Part shown: positions 17,858-26,527 of the stretch, one piece after another
How the letters are laid out: every line of letters begins with the position of its first letter
How positions within the stretch are numbered: position 1 is the stretch's first letter
Source of the DNA: Treponema sp.
GTDB lineage: Bacteria; Spirochaetota; Spirochaetia; Treponematales; Treponemataceae
DNA: 64,000 nt
Direction of reading: 5' to 3'
NCBI GenBank assembly: GCA_016286535.1
Contig: JAEESZ010000005.1
Coordinates: forward strand, 92,585 to 156,584
Notes under the pieces: generated by a model
The model's database searches: none
What the model was told of the DNA's origin: nothing
What the model saw: only the letters and a program-made list of their open reading frames with translations
Program-made: the position numbers and the translations under genes

Positions 17858-19585
17858 ATGAATTTTAATCAAAATCCTTTAAAAATTTTTTTCAGTTATT
17901 ACAGACCGCATCTTAAGCTTTTTATAGCAGATATGTTTTGTGCAGCAATCATAGCTTTTATAGACGTAACCTTTCCTATGTTTACCCGTTACTCCTTAAA
18001 TGTTTTAATTCCAGATTATAAACTGAAGCTTTTTATAATATTGATTTTGATTCTCTTTGCAGGCTATGCTCTCAGATGGTTTTGTAACTGGTTTGTAGCC
18101 TACTGGGGCCATGTTTTTGGCGGCAGAGTTGAACAGGATATGAGGCGCGATGTTTTTGCCCACCTTGAACAGCAAAGCTTTTCTTATTTTGACCAGAACA
18201 GAACCGGCCAGATTATGAGCCGGGCTACTACAGATTTATTTGAAATTACAGAGCTTGCCCACCATGGACCGGAAGATTTCAGCATTGCAGTTTTAACCCT
18301 TCTGGGCTCTTTTATTCTGCTTTTAAAAATCAGATGGGAGCTGGCCCTGATTGTTATTGTGTCTTTTCCTATTCTGATGTTCATTGTAATTTCTTCAAGG
18401 CGAAAGCTTTCTGAAACTTCTAAGCTGGTAAAGGAAACTACAGCAGATATTAATGCAAACCTGGAATCATCAATTTCCGGAATAAGGGTTACCCAGGGCT
18501 TTACCAACGAGGAATACGAAAAAAAGGTTTTTCAAAAGAATAACGAAGCTTATACAGAAGCAAAAAAAATCCGCTTTAAGTATATGGCAATTTTTCATTC
18601 AAATATTGAACTTTGTAATAATCTGCTGGGCCTGCTGGTTTTAGCCTTTGGCGGTTACTTTATTATGAAGGGAAAAATGACCATAAGCGATTTAGTTGCC
18701 GCAAATCTTTTTATAGCATCTTTTACAGCTCCAATTAAAAAACTTACAAACTTTGTAGAACAGTTTGCTACCGGTATGGCAGGCTTTCATCGTTTTCTTG
18801 AAGTAATGAGAACTCATACCGAAGTTACAGATAGTCCCGATGCTGTAGAACTTTTAAGTGCCCGGGGAAATATCACCTTTGAAAATGTAAACTTCTGGTA
18901 TACACAGGAGTTTCCGGTTTTAAAGGATGTTTCTTTTGACATTAAGGCCGGGCAAAAATATGCCCTTGTTGGTGCCAGCGGGGGTGGTAAAACTACCATT
19001 TGTAATCTGATTCCACGTTTTTACCAGATAAGCCGGGGAAAGATTTATCTGGACGGAATTGATTTGCAGAAAATTAAGGTGCAGTCGCTGCGCAAACAGA
19101 TTGGGATGGTGCAGCAGGACGTGTTTTTGTTTGCGGGAAGCGTAAAGGATAATATTGCTTATGGAAAACCCGGGGCAACAGATGAAGAAATTATTCAGGC
19201 TGCAAAAAGGGCAGAGATTCATGATGATATTATGGCCATGCCAAAGGGTTACGATACTATTGTTGGAGAAAGGGGAATTAAATTAAGCGGCGGCCAGAAG
19301 CAGAGAGTTTCCATTGCCCGCTGTTTCTTAAAAAATCCACCGATTTTGATTCTTGATGAAGCAACTTCTGCCCTGGATACAGCAACAGAAATAAAAATTC
19401 AAAAGGCTTTTGATGAACTTTCTAAAGGAAGAACTACTATTGTTATTGCTCACCGTCTTTCTACAATTAAAAATGCAGATTGTATTGCTGTTGTAAATTC
19501 AAACAGGATTGTTGAAGAAGGAAGCCATGAGCAGCTTATGGAAAAGCAAGGTGAATATTATAAGCTGCAAATGGCTCAGTTATAA
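17858..19585 (+). CDS. ABC exporter, MsbA/multidrug type
   Basis: A 575-residue half transporter. Six transmembrane helices fall within residues 1-310, then the ATPase: Walker A GASGGGKTT (about 370), Q-loop GMVQQDVFLF, signature LSGGQKQRVSIAR, Walker B PILILDEATSALD and the switch IAHRLST. A single fused TMD-NBD of this size works as a homodimer, or as a heterodimer with a partner gene, which is not present nearby. Substrate is unknown (lipid or drug export is typical). It is monocistronic and convergent with potD. Confidence 0.93.
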   Translation: MNFNQNPLKIFFSYYRPHLKLFIADMFCAAIIAFIDVTFPMFTRYSLNVLIPDYKLKLFIILILILFAGYALRWFCNWFVAYWGHVFGGRVEQDMRRDVFAHLEQQSFSYFDQNRTGQIMSRATTDLFEITELAHHGPEDFSIAVLTLLGSFILLLKIRWELALIVIVSFPILMFIVISSRRKLSETSKLVKETTADINANLESSISGIRVTQGFTNEEYEKKVFQKNNEAYTEAKKIRFKYMAIFHSNIELCNNLLGLLVLAFGGYFIMKGKMTISDLVAANLFIASFTAPIKKLTNFVEQFATGMAGFHRFLEVMRTHTEVTDSPDAVELLSARGNITFENVNFWYTQEFPVLKDVSFDIKAGQKYALVGASGGGKTTICNLIPRFYQISRGKIYLDGIDLQKIKVQSLRKQIGMVQQDVFLFAGSVKDNIAYGKPGATDEEIIQAAKRAEIHDDIMAMPKGYDTIVGERGIKLSGGQKQRVSIARCFLKNPPILILDEATSALDTATEIKIQKAFDELSKGRTTIVIAHRLSTIKNADCIAVVNSNRIVEEGSHEQLMEKQGEYYKLQMAQL

Positions 19586-19592
19586 AAAAGTT

Positions 19593-20642
19593 TTAGTTGA
19601 ATCTGATGTTCTGCCAGATTTCGTTGTATTTATCCAGGTTTTCGCCTAAGTCAGATTTCAGGGTACAAGAGTAAGCCTGTTCTGCAGGATACATTGAAGG
19701 CTCTTTTGTGTACTGTAAAGCTTCGAGGTTTACAACACATGGATAGCGGAATGTATCAATAAAGATTGCATAGTTTTCAGGGCGGTGGATAAAGTTAATG
19801 AACTCGTTTGCAAGTTCGTAGTGTGGAGCATCCTTTAAGATAACCATACAGTCTACTGTTGCAGGACCACCTTCCTCAGGAATAAAGAAATCTATAGTGT
19901 CAGCCCAGCGGCTCTGATCAACTTCACCAAAAACAATTTCCGGGTATCCCTGACAAAGCCAGAAGTCTCCGCTTGCAAAACTCTTACCAAATCCTTCTGC
20001 ATCAAAACGGATGATGTTAGGTTTCCATTCATCAAGAATTAATTTTTCTGCTTCTTTAAGCTCTGCATCATCAATACTGTTTAAATCGTGACCCTGGTGA
20101 ACTAAGGCACAGCCAATTACTTCGCGCATTTCATCCATCATAGTTGCGTGACCTGCAAACTGTGGATCTGCAAAAATAGAATAGCTTCTTGCGTAATCTG
20201 GATTTGTAACTTTAGTTTTGTTTACCATGATACCTGTTGCACTTAAAGCGTAAGGAACGCAGTACTTCATGTCAGGATCAAAATCGAGTTTGCTTAAAAT
20301 TACAGGATTAATCTTATCGCGGTTTGTAAGCTTAGACTGATCAAGTTCTCTAATCATACCCTGTTTAAGCATGATAGAAACAAAGTCGTTGGAAGGAATT
20401 ACAACATCATAACCTTTTGCACCGGCGCGAAGTTTTGCATACATTTCATCGCAGGTAGAATAGCAGTCAAGCTTAACTTTACAGTCGAATTCTTTTTCGA
20501 AACTCTTGATTACTTCATCTGGTGTGTAATAGGTCCAGTTGTAAAGATAAAGTGTTCTTTCATTTTTTTTAGAACATCCGGAAATTGTAAAAAGTGCTGC
20601 AAATAAAAGTGCAGCAGCAGAAATTTTTGTGAAGTTTTTCAA
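19593..20642 (-). CDS. potD: spermidine/putrescine-binding lipoprotein
   Basis: A 349-residue periplasmic binding lipoprotein resembling treponemal PotD. Signs are YLYNWTYYTPDEVIKSFEKEF near the N-terminus, YDVVIPSNDFV, and EEGGPATVDCMVILKDAPH. The preferred start is TTG at 20642, which has GGGGG 7 nt upstream and gives a standard lipoprotein signal (LKNFTKISAAALLFAALFT) ending in ISGC. An ATG at 20678 would add 12 residues ahead of the signal. The usual potABC permease and ATPase genes are not beside it, so the transporter is encoded elsewhere. It lies 178 nt downstream of the cyclase gene on the same strand. Confidence 0.9.
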   Translation of the reverse strand: MKNFTKISAAALLFAALFTISGCSKKNERTLYLYNWTYYTPDEVIKSFEKEFDCKVKLDCYSTCDEMYAKLRAGAKGYDVVIPSNDFVSIMLKQGMIRELDQSKLTNRDKINPVILSKLDFDPDMKYCVPYALSATGIMVNKTKVTNPDYARSYSIFADPQFAGHATMMDEMREVIGCALVHQGHDLNSIDDAELKEAEKLILDEWKPNIIRFDAEGFGKSFASGDFWLCQGYPEIVFGEVDQSRWADTIDFFIPEEGGPATVDCMVILKDAPHYELANEFINFIHRPENYAIFIDTFRYPCVVNLEALQYTKEPSMYPAEQAYSCTLKSDLGENLDKYNEIWQNIRFN

Positions 20643-20820
20643 TTGAAAACCCCCAAAGCTGTTTTGTGTGGTTGGCACCCCAATATTTGGAGAATGAGAG
20701 ATTTTTATCTCAAACTCTTTAGCATATTACACAATTTAGAGCTTCAACGAAGATAAATTGTGCTGTGTAAGAATATCAACAAAAAGGATTTAAATCTATA
20801 ATGCTTTATTACCTGCTGCT

Positions 20821-22620
20821 TTACTTTGTGTGGAAAGTTATTGCTCCATCCCAGTTTTCCGGAGGATTTTCCCTGAATTCCAGGCTTCGTTCAAGCATAA
20901 GTTTTGCAGCCTTATCATCAGGAACTTCCTTAAGGGCCTTTTCAAAATATTCAATGGCCAGCTCCCAGGCTCCAATCTTGTAGTTTTCAAAAGCTTTTGT
21001 ATAGGCATCTTTGTATTCTCTGGAATATTCATCTGCCGATCTGTCTACTGCAAAAATTGGAACAGATTTTTCCTTACCCTTTACCTTTACGTCATCAAGA
21101 TAACGGTAAACAAAATCATCCTCTTCTTTTACTGTTGAAGAAATATCTTCCTTTACAGCCTGGGTAATAAGAATCATGGAACCATAAGTTTTTGTAAGAC
21201 CTTCCATTCGTGAAGCCAGATTTACATTGTCTCCAATTACCGAATAGTCAGTTTTATCGTTAGAACCAATTGAACCTACAATTACATCTCCATAATGAAT
21301 TCCAATACCAATATTAAAGTTCATTCCAGGAGGCAGAATCAAATCTTCAAGAGGAACAGAGGCCAGGGCTTCCCTCATTTCGTAGGCAGCGGCAACGGCA
21401 CGGCGGCAGTTATCTTCGTAACTTACAGGGGCACCAAAAAGCGCCATAATGGCATCTCCAATAAATTTATCTACAGTTCCACCATGTTTTTTTATGATTG
21501 TACACATGGTTGTAAAGTATCTGTTCAAAAAGGCTACGATAGTTTCAGGTTTATTTAATTCGCTTATGCTGGTAAAGGAACGGATATCGCTGAATAAGAT
21601 TGCAACGTTACGTTTTTCGCCCACACTGATGTTATTTGACTGGTCGGCATTGTTTACCAGGTTATCAATAATCTGTTCCGGAACAAAACGGCTGAAGGCC
21701 TTTCTTACGTTTCTTTCAAACTTGATTCTCATTTTAAGGGTGAGGGAGAATTCCAGCAGCATGCTGAAAAGGCGGACTGAAAATTCTACCAGGTCCAGCT
21801 GATGGCTGGTAAAGGTACCCTCTCTAACCAGGTTCAAGGTTCCAAAGGCAAAATCGTTTGAGTTGTAGATTTTTACACAGTGGAAGGCAGAAAGAGGAAT
21901 ATCTCCTGTGTGATACTTTTCTATAGGATTTACACAGTCGAATTGTTTTGGAATGCTTTTTAAAATGTTTGTATCAGGGAAGAGCTGTTCAAAATCTGTA
22001 ATACAAACTTTGCGGAAATCTTCCTTTTCTGTGTCGGTAAAGTTTTTGGAATAAAGGAAGTAGGAGTCGGCACCATCTTCATCCATAAGAAAAAGAGAAA
22101 TGGCAGGAACTTCGCAGAATTCGGTGAGTAGGTTTAAAAATTCTTCTACCAGGTTATCCAGATATTCCAGGTCCTTTATAAAAGAGAAGATTTTTTCTGC
22201 AATACCACCTTTTAAAATATCACTGCTCATCGGCTTAAAAAGCTTATTCTTTGAAGAGTCTTCCAGCATAGCATCTATTTTCTGGAACAAATCTTCTGCT
22301 TCAAAATTAATAAAGCAGTCTGCACCAGTATCTGCAAGATAGTGGTCTATAAAGGCAAAGTCGCTGGTTGCGTAGGCTCCAACCGGAATCTTCTTAAATT
22401 TCTCTACGTTTTTTATAAGGCGGATTATCTCGTTGCTTTTGGGATTTACGAATTTAGCATTTACCAGAATTATATCAGGACAGGTGTTATAGGCTGTAAC
22501 TAAAAATTTTATTCCATTACTTTCAAAAGACACGTCATAATTACTCTTTTTGAATTTAGAAAAAATTAGAGATTGTGTGGTTGTTGAAGGTTCTAAGACT
22601 AAAATTTTTTTATTCATCAT
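20821..22620 (-). CDS. class III adenylate/guanylate cyclase with pseudo-receiver
   Basis: A 599-residue cytoplasmic protein. Residues 1-115 have a receiver fold, but the phospho-acceptor is Asn (ILVN, N54), so it is probably not phosphorylated. About 155-300 looks like a GAF-type sensor. The class III catalytic domain spans about 325-520, with metal aspartates in LFSDIRSFT (D345) and FIGDAIMALFGAP (D389) and the motif SVIGDNVNLASRME. A TPR-like helix pair ends the protein (about 545-585). It makes cAMP or cGMP from ATP/GTP. The start overlaps the stop of the CheV-like gene by 11 nt, tying it to the chemosensory operon, as its last gene. Confidence 0.9.
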   Translation of the reverse strand: MMNKKILVLEPSTTTQSLIFSKFKKSNYDVSFESNGIKFLVTAYNTCPDIILVNAKFVNPKSNEIIRLIKNVEKFKKIPVGAYATSDFAFIDHYLADTGADCFINFEAEDLFQKIDAMLEDSSKNKLFKPMSSDILKGGIAEKIFSFIKDLEYLDNLVEEFLNLLTEFCEVPAISLFLMDEDGADSYFLYSKNFTDTEKEDFRKVCITDFEQLFPDTNILKSIPKQFDCVNPIEKYHTGDIPLSAFHCVKIYNSNDFAFGTLNLVREGTFTSHQLDLVEFSVRLFSMLLEFSLTLKMRIKFERNVRKAFSRFVPEQIIDNLVNNADQSNNISVGEKRNVAILFSDIRSFTSISELNKPETIVAFLNRYFTTMCTIIKKHGGTVDKFIGDAIMALFGAPVSYEDNCRRAVAAAYEMREALASVPLEDLILPPGMNFNIGIGIHYGDVIVGSIGSNDKTDYSVIGDNVNLASRMEGLTKTYGSMILITQAVKEDISSTVKEEDDFVYRYLDDVKVKGKEKSVPIFAVDRSADEYSREYKDAYTKAFENYKIGAWELAIEYFEKALKEVPDDKAAKLMLERSLEFRENPPENWDGAITFHTK

Positions 22621-24166
22621 TTAACATCCTTTTTAGTGTTGAAACTAAATTGTCTCTGGTAAAGTCAGATTTACTTACAAAGGCATCTGCTTTTGCAAGA
22701 GGTTTATCTGCCATGGCAACTACTGGAACGGAAGTATAATTATCCATTCGCCTTATATTGTCTAAGAGGATTTCGCCATTCATGCGGGGCATTTCATCAT
22801 CGCAGAGAATCAAATCAAACTGCTTTTTCTTGATTTTATCCATTGCATCTATGCCGTCTATGGCTTCATCAACTATAAAGTTATTTGCCAGAAGAATTGT
22901 TCTTTCTATCTGACGGGTTGTTTCTGAGTCATCAACAATTAAGATTTTGTTTATATGCTTCTTTGTAATGGCTTCAAACTTTTTAACGTCGTAACCGCGT
23001 AAAGAACGGAAGCGCTTCATAATATCCGGAACATGAAGAATTGGAATCATATCGTATTTTTCGTCAAAGGCAAGGCCTTTAAGAGCCGGAAAGTTTTCAA
23101 AGGCGGCAGGCATGTTCTTTTTTATTACCGAAGCAAATTTTTGAACTGCTTCAACAATAATTCCAATCTTCTGATTCTGATAATTTACAATCAGGATTGT
23201 ATCCAGAATATTTAAGTGTTTTGTTTTTTTACCAGGTAAAAGAGACGACAGGGCATAAACCGGAACATCTTCTGTTTGTTCTTCTTTATCGCCGGTTTCT
23301 TTTTCTATAACGTATTTTACAATTTTCTGGTTCTGGACTGTTTCGTAATTAAGGGGACTTTCGCAAATTACATCAAAAATAAATTCAGATGGAATAAGAT
23401 ATTTGCGGTCGTTGGCTATAACAAAGAAGCCGTGCGATTCCTGATGATTTTTTAAGAAGCTTTCATCCTGCACCATAGCCATTAAATTTTCATGAGAAAT
23501 TAAAAGTGTATTCTGAAGGTTCTGCATATCGCCGGTAAGCAGCTTGTATAGCTCCTTTACATCACGTACATTTTTTTCTGTAAGGGCTGTTTTTAAAAGT
23601 TCTATCTGATTGTTAATAATATAAGTTCGGGCAATCATATCTTCGTGAACATTCAGTACGCCGTTAATTTTTTCTGAAGGTATGTTTAAAATTTCCTGTT
23701 TAAAACTTTTGCTTTCTTCCCGGGCAGCGGCCTTCTTTTTGCTGTCTTTAAGATCCTTACTTTCTATAAGACGCAGAAGATGATTTGATTCAAAAATTTC
23801 TCCTGCCACCGCTTTATCGCAGTATAAAAGATAAGGTTTTACATCATAATCGTCAGAAAGACTTCCTTCTTTTTCTATAATGCTGCAGCCTTCTTCCAGC
23901 TTTCGTGCACAAATGCCAATCAGCTCGTTCAGATTATCTGTAAACATAAGGTTTTTGTCGCAGAGGGCTTTGTATAAATCTTCTATAGCCTTATATAATT
24001 TATAAATGCCGGTATAGCCAAGAATTCTGGAATTATCTCTGGTCATACTTATATATTTTAAAATGGAGTGCAGGGTTTTAGGATTTGAGTTCAGCTGATT
24101 TATTAAAAGCCGGGTTTCTTCTAAGAAGCACTTGGTAACATTTTCGAGGTTTGCTTTACTGCTCAT
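22610..24166 (-). CDS. CheV-like protein: pseudo-HPt, CheW and receiver domains
   Basis: A 518-residue protein with three parts. The N-terminal helical domain (about 1-110) resembles an HPt domain, but the phosphorylatable His is replaced (ISMTRDNSRILGY, Ser at 40). A CheW-like domain follows (about 240-395: FVIANDRKYLIP, VYALSSLLPG, ILIVNYQNQKIGIIVEAV). A receiver ends it (about 405-518: KILIVDDSETTR, LILCDDEMPRMNG, intact acceptor Asp). There is no CheA dimerisation or ATPase domain between HPt and CheW. So it is a CheV with an HPt-derived head, or a CheA that lost its kinase. It overlaps cheR by 11 nt and the cyclase by 11 nt. Confidence 0.82.
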   Translation of the reverse strand: MSSKANLENVTKCFLEETRLLINQLNSNPKTLHSILKYISMTRDNSRILGYTGIYKLYKAIEDLYKALCDKNLMFTDNLNELIGICARKLEEGCSIIEKEGSLSDDYDVKPYLLYCDKAVAGEIFESNHLLRLIESKDLKDSKKKAAAREESKSFKQEILNIPSEKINGVLNVHEDMIARTYIINNQIELLKTALTEKNVRDVKELYKLLTGDMQNLQNTLLISHENLMAMVQDESFLKNHQESHGFFVIANDRKYLIPSEFIFDVICESPLNYETVQNQKIVKYVIEKETGDKEEQTEDVPVYALSSLLPGKKTKHLNILDTILIVNYQNQKIGIIVEAVQKFASVIKKNMPAAFENFPALKGLAFDEKYDMIPILHVPDIMKRFRSLRGYDVKKFEAITKKHINKILIVDDSETTRQIERTILLANNFIVDEAIDGIDAMDKIKKKQFDLILCDDEMPRMNGEILLDNIRRMDNYTSVPVVAMADKPLAKADAFVSKSDFTRDNLVSTLKRMLNDE

Positions 24167-24995
24167 TACTGCCTCCTGTCTTTTTATGAAAATAAAAAAC
24201 CTTACCGTCTACAACTTTTTCCAGAGTTGGCGGAAGAATTGTGCTGTCTATGGATGCAACTTCGTTTATGGAAACAAAGAAATAGCCGCCTGGCGCCAGA
24301 ACTTCTTCTGCAATTTTATTAAGGATGGATTTTTTTGTTTCGCTGCTAAAGTAAATAAAGACGTTTCTCATAAATACAATGTCTTGTTCGCAAGGAAAAT
24401 CCTGCAGCTTGGAAAGATTTATGCGCTTAAAATTAATCTGATTTACTATTTCGTTAGAGAAGGTGTAGCCGTCATCTGTTTTGTAAGGGTCCAGAAGAAA
24501 ATGGAAGGCAGCTCCGTCCACACTCCTGACAGACTTTTTTTTGTAAGAGCCTTCCTTTGCAATGTCTAAAACCCTTGTATTAATATCGCTGGCAATACAT
24601 TCTGTCTGCACGTTATGGGCATTTGCCAGCAATAAAAGAGAATAAATCTCCTCTCCAGACGACGACGCCGCACTCCAGATTTTTAATGGGCCATTTTTCC
24701 GGCTGGTAAGTTCAGGAATTATTTTTGACCTTAACAGACTGAACTGCATTTCTTCCCTAAAAAAATATGTTTCGTTAACCGTTGCGCTGTTAATAAGATT
24801 AATCATCTCGGAATTATCCGAAAGAAGATAATCATAATAAGACGAGGTAATTTTTTCTTCTTTAAGCTTATTAATCTGGCTGTTAATATAATTCTTTATA
24901 CCAAGCTTATGACTTTCTAAAGGAATAATACCTGTTCTTTGAGTAATCAATTCTATTATTTTTATAAACTCTGTCTCTTCCAAATTGGTCCTCAA
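24156..24995 (-). CDS. cheR: chemotaxis protein methyltransferase CheR
   Basis: A 279-residue SAM-dependent methyltransferase that methylates glutamates on chemoreceptors. The N-terminal helical domain (about 1-80) ends in the CheR signature NETYFFRE. The SAM loop is IWSAASSSGEEIYSL, followed by ECIASDINTRVLDIAK and VFMRNVFIYF. Length is normal and there is no C-terminal pentapeptide-binding extension. It sits between cheB and the CheV-like gene in a coupled operon. Confidence 0.94.
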   Translation of the reverse strand: MRTNLEETEFIKIIELITQRTGIIPLESHKLGIKNYINSQINKLKEEKITSSYYDYLLSDNSEMINLINSATVNETYFFREEMQFSLLRSKIIPELTSRKNGPLKIWSAASSSGEEIYSLLLLANAHNVQTECIASDINTRVLDIAKEGSYKKKSVRSVDGAAFHFLLDPYKTDDGYTFSNEIVNQINFKRINLSKLQDFPCEQDIVFMRNVFIYFSSETKKSILNKIAEEVLAPGGYFFVSINEVASIDSTILPPTLEKVVDGKVFYFHKKTGGSNEQ

Positions 24996-25001
24996 ATATT
25001 T

Positions 25002-26030
25002 TTACCTGACAAGCTTTAATACTTCGTGAGCAATAATATCTCTTGGGAAAACTTTTGTAGCTGCATCAAGTTCTATTGCTGCTGCAGGCATTCCAAATAC
25101 AGCACAGGTAGATTTATCTTCTACGATTGTGTAGCCGCCGTTATCTATAATTTCTTTACAACCTTCCGCCCCGTCGCGGCCCATTCCGGTTAAAAGAATG
25201 GCCAGACAGTTTTTCTTAAAAGCAGCAGCCGCACTTCTAAAAAGTTTGTTAACTGCTGGTTTTAAGAAACGCTCTGGTGGTTCATCAGAAAGTTTTAAAA
25301 CAATTTTTCCATCGCTTGAAACGTAATCAACTAAGAGGTGCTTATCTGCAGGGGCCATATAGACTTTCCCCCTTTGGGCAATCTGACCGTCTTTAGCAAG
25401 TACCATAGGGATATTTGGACAGCAGGAATTAAACCATTCCACCATTTTCTGGTCAGAACCGCTGTCTATGTGCTGAACATAAAGTACCGGGAGAGGAAAA
25501 TTGTGACCAAGCCCCTTTAGTACAGTTTCTACGGCAGTTGGCCCGCCGGTAGAGGCACCAATGCAGAGCACTTCAAAACCATATTCAGAATTATTCTGAA
25601 CTTTTTTTGTGTCTGGTGTCTTCTGATTTTTAGAAGGAATAAGATCTTTTGTTACCCTTAAAATTGAAGAAAGGAAAGCTTCCATATCCTGCTGATTGTA
25701 TGAAGAAAAATTCGGTTTAGATAAAAAGAGGCAGGCTCCAGAATCCAGGGCCTTAGATTTTATGGAATAATCTTCTGAATAAATGCAGACAGGAATTCTA
25801 AATTCTTTTGAAATGATTTTTGCTTCTTCAATTCCGTTTAATTCAGGCATGTCATAATCTGTAACGACTAAATCGACATCTTCTTTTTTTAGAAAATCTA
25901 TAGCCTTGCGTCCGTTGGAAGCAGAACCTGCAATAGTAAAGGAGTCAGACTGGGAAAATGCTTTCTCAAAAATTCCCCTGGAAATGGCAGAGTCATCAAC
26001 TATAAGTACACGTATTTTAGCTTTATCCAT
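25002..26030 (-). CDS. cheB: chemotaxis response regulator protein-glutamate methylesterase CheB
   Basis: A 342-residue two-domain enzyme that demethylates or deamidates chemoreceptors. The receiver (about 5-120) has VLIVDDSAISR and the acceptor D58 (VVTDYDMPEL). The methylesterase (about 153-342) has catalytic Ser in CIGASTGGPT (S160), His in YVQHIDSG (H187) and Asp in LLTGMGRDGAEG. All catalytic residues are present. CheB receivers are normally phosphorylated by CheA, which is not encoded here. Spacing is 3 nt to cheW and 6 nt to cheR. Confidence 0.95.
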   Translation of the reverse strand: MDKAKIRVLIVDDSAISRGIFEKAFSQSDSFTIAGSASNGRKAIDFLKKEDVDLVVTDYDMPELNGIEEAKIISKEFRIPVCIYSEDYSIKSKALDSGACLFLSKPNFSSYNQQDMEAFLSSILRVTKDLIPSKNQKTPDTKKVQNNSEYGFEVLCIGASTGGPTAVETVLKGLGHNFPLPVLYVQHIDSGSDQKMVEWFNSCCPNIPMVLAKDGQIAQRGKVYMAPADKHLLVDYVSSDGKIVLKLSDEPPERFLKPAVNKLFRSAAAAFKKNCLAILLTGMGRDGAEGCKEIIDNGGYTIVEDKSTCAVFGMPAAAIELDAATKVFPRDIIAHEVLKLVR

Positions 26031-26033
26031 AAA

Positions 26034-26522
26034 CTAGTCATCCTTTCCTAAATCTTTACATAAAATGCTTTCAACCCGGTCTGAATCAAAAAGCGGAATG
26101 TATTTCATTTTGTATTTAACTTTATCTTCCAGAATATCTTCTTCTTCCGGTTCAAAAAAGTTTTCTATATTCGAAATATGAATACTGAGCTGGTCATCTT
26201 CTCTTTTAAAAAGCAGAAAAACATTTTCTTTAATCTCTGTGCTTTCCTGATTTTCTGAATTCTGGGCATCCATTTTGAGGGTATTAATTACCGTGTAAGG
26301 ATTTCCCCTGCAGTTCAAAACTCCTTCGATGTAGTCAGGAACAAAAGGAAGTTCATGAACCTTGGCTCCGTACATAATTTCTTTTACCAGAGAAGATTTG
26401 TATGCATATCTGTGTCCATTTATTGAAAAAATAAGAAAGGAACCTGAATTACCTTCAAAGAGCTTTCGAATTTCTTCCTGCTGGACAGAATTTATCTGCT
26501 GCATTTGCTCCATTTGTGCCAT
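26034..26522 (-). CDS. cheW: CheW adaptor protein
   Basis: A 162-residue CheW-fold adaptor that links receptors to the kinase in the array. Typical segments are FLIFSINGHRYAYKSSLVKEI, VPDYIEGVLNCRGNPYTVIN and the C-terminal IPLFDSDRV. The first 20 residues are a Gln/Met-rich extension. It lies 5 nt after mcp and 3 nt before cheB. Confidence 0.9.
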   Translation of the reverse strand: MAQMEQMQQINSVQQEEIRKLFEGNSGSFLIFSINGHRYAYKSSLVKEIMYGAKVHELPFVPDYIEGVLNCRGNPYTVINTLKMDAQNSENQESTEIKENVFLLFKREDDQLSIHISNIENFFEPEEEDILEDKVKYKMKYIPLFDSDRVESILCKDLGKDD

Positions 26523-26527
26523 CGCAA

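Noticed and set aside
20643..20678. ATG at 20678 as the potD start
   Set aside because: It would put 12 residues ahead of a lipoprotein signal; the TTG at 20642 has a GGGGG ribosome site at correct distance.
21295..22342. Plus-strand frames opposite the cyclase gene
   Set aside because: They are antisense shadows without ribosome sites or recognisable domains.
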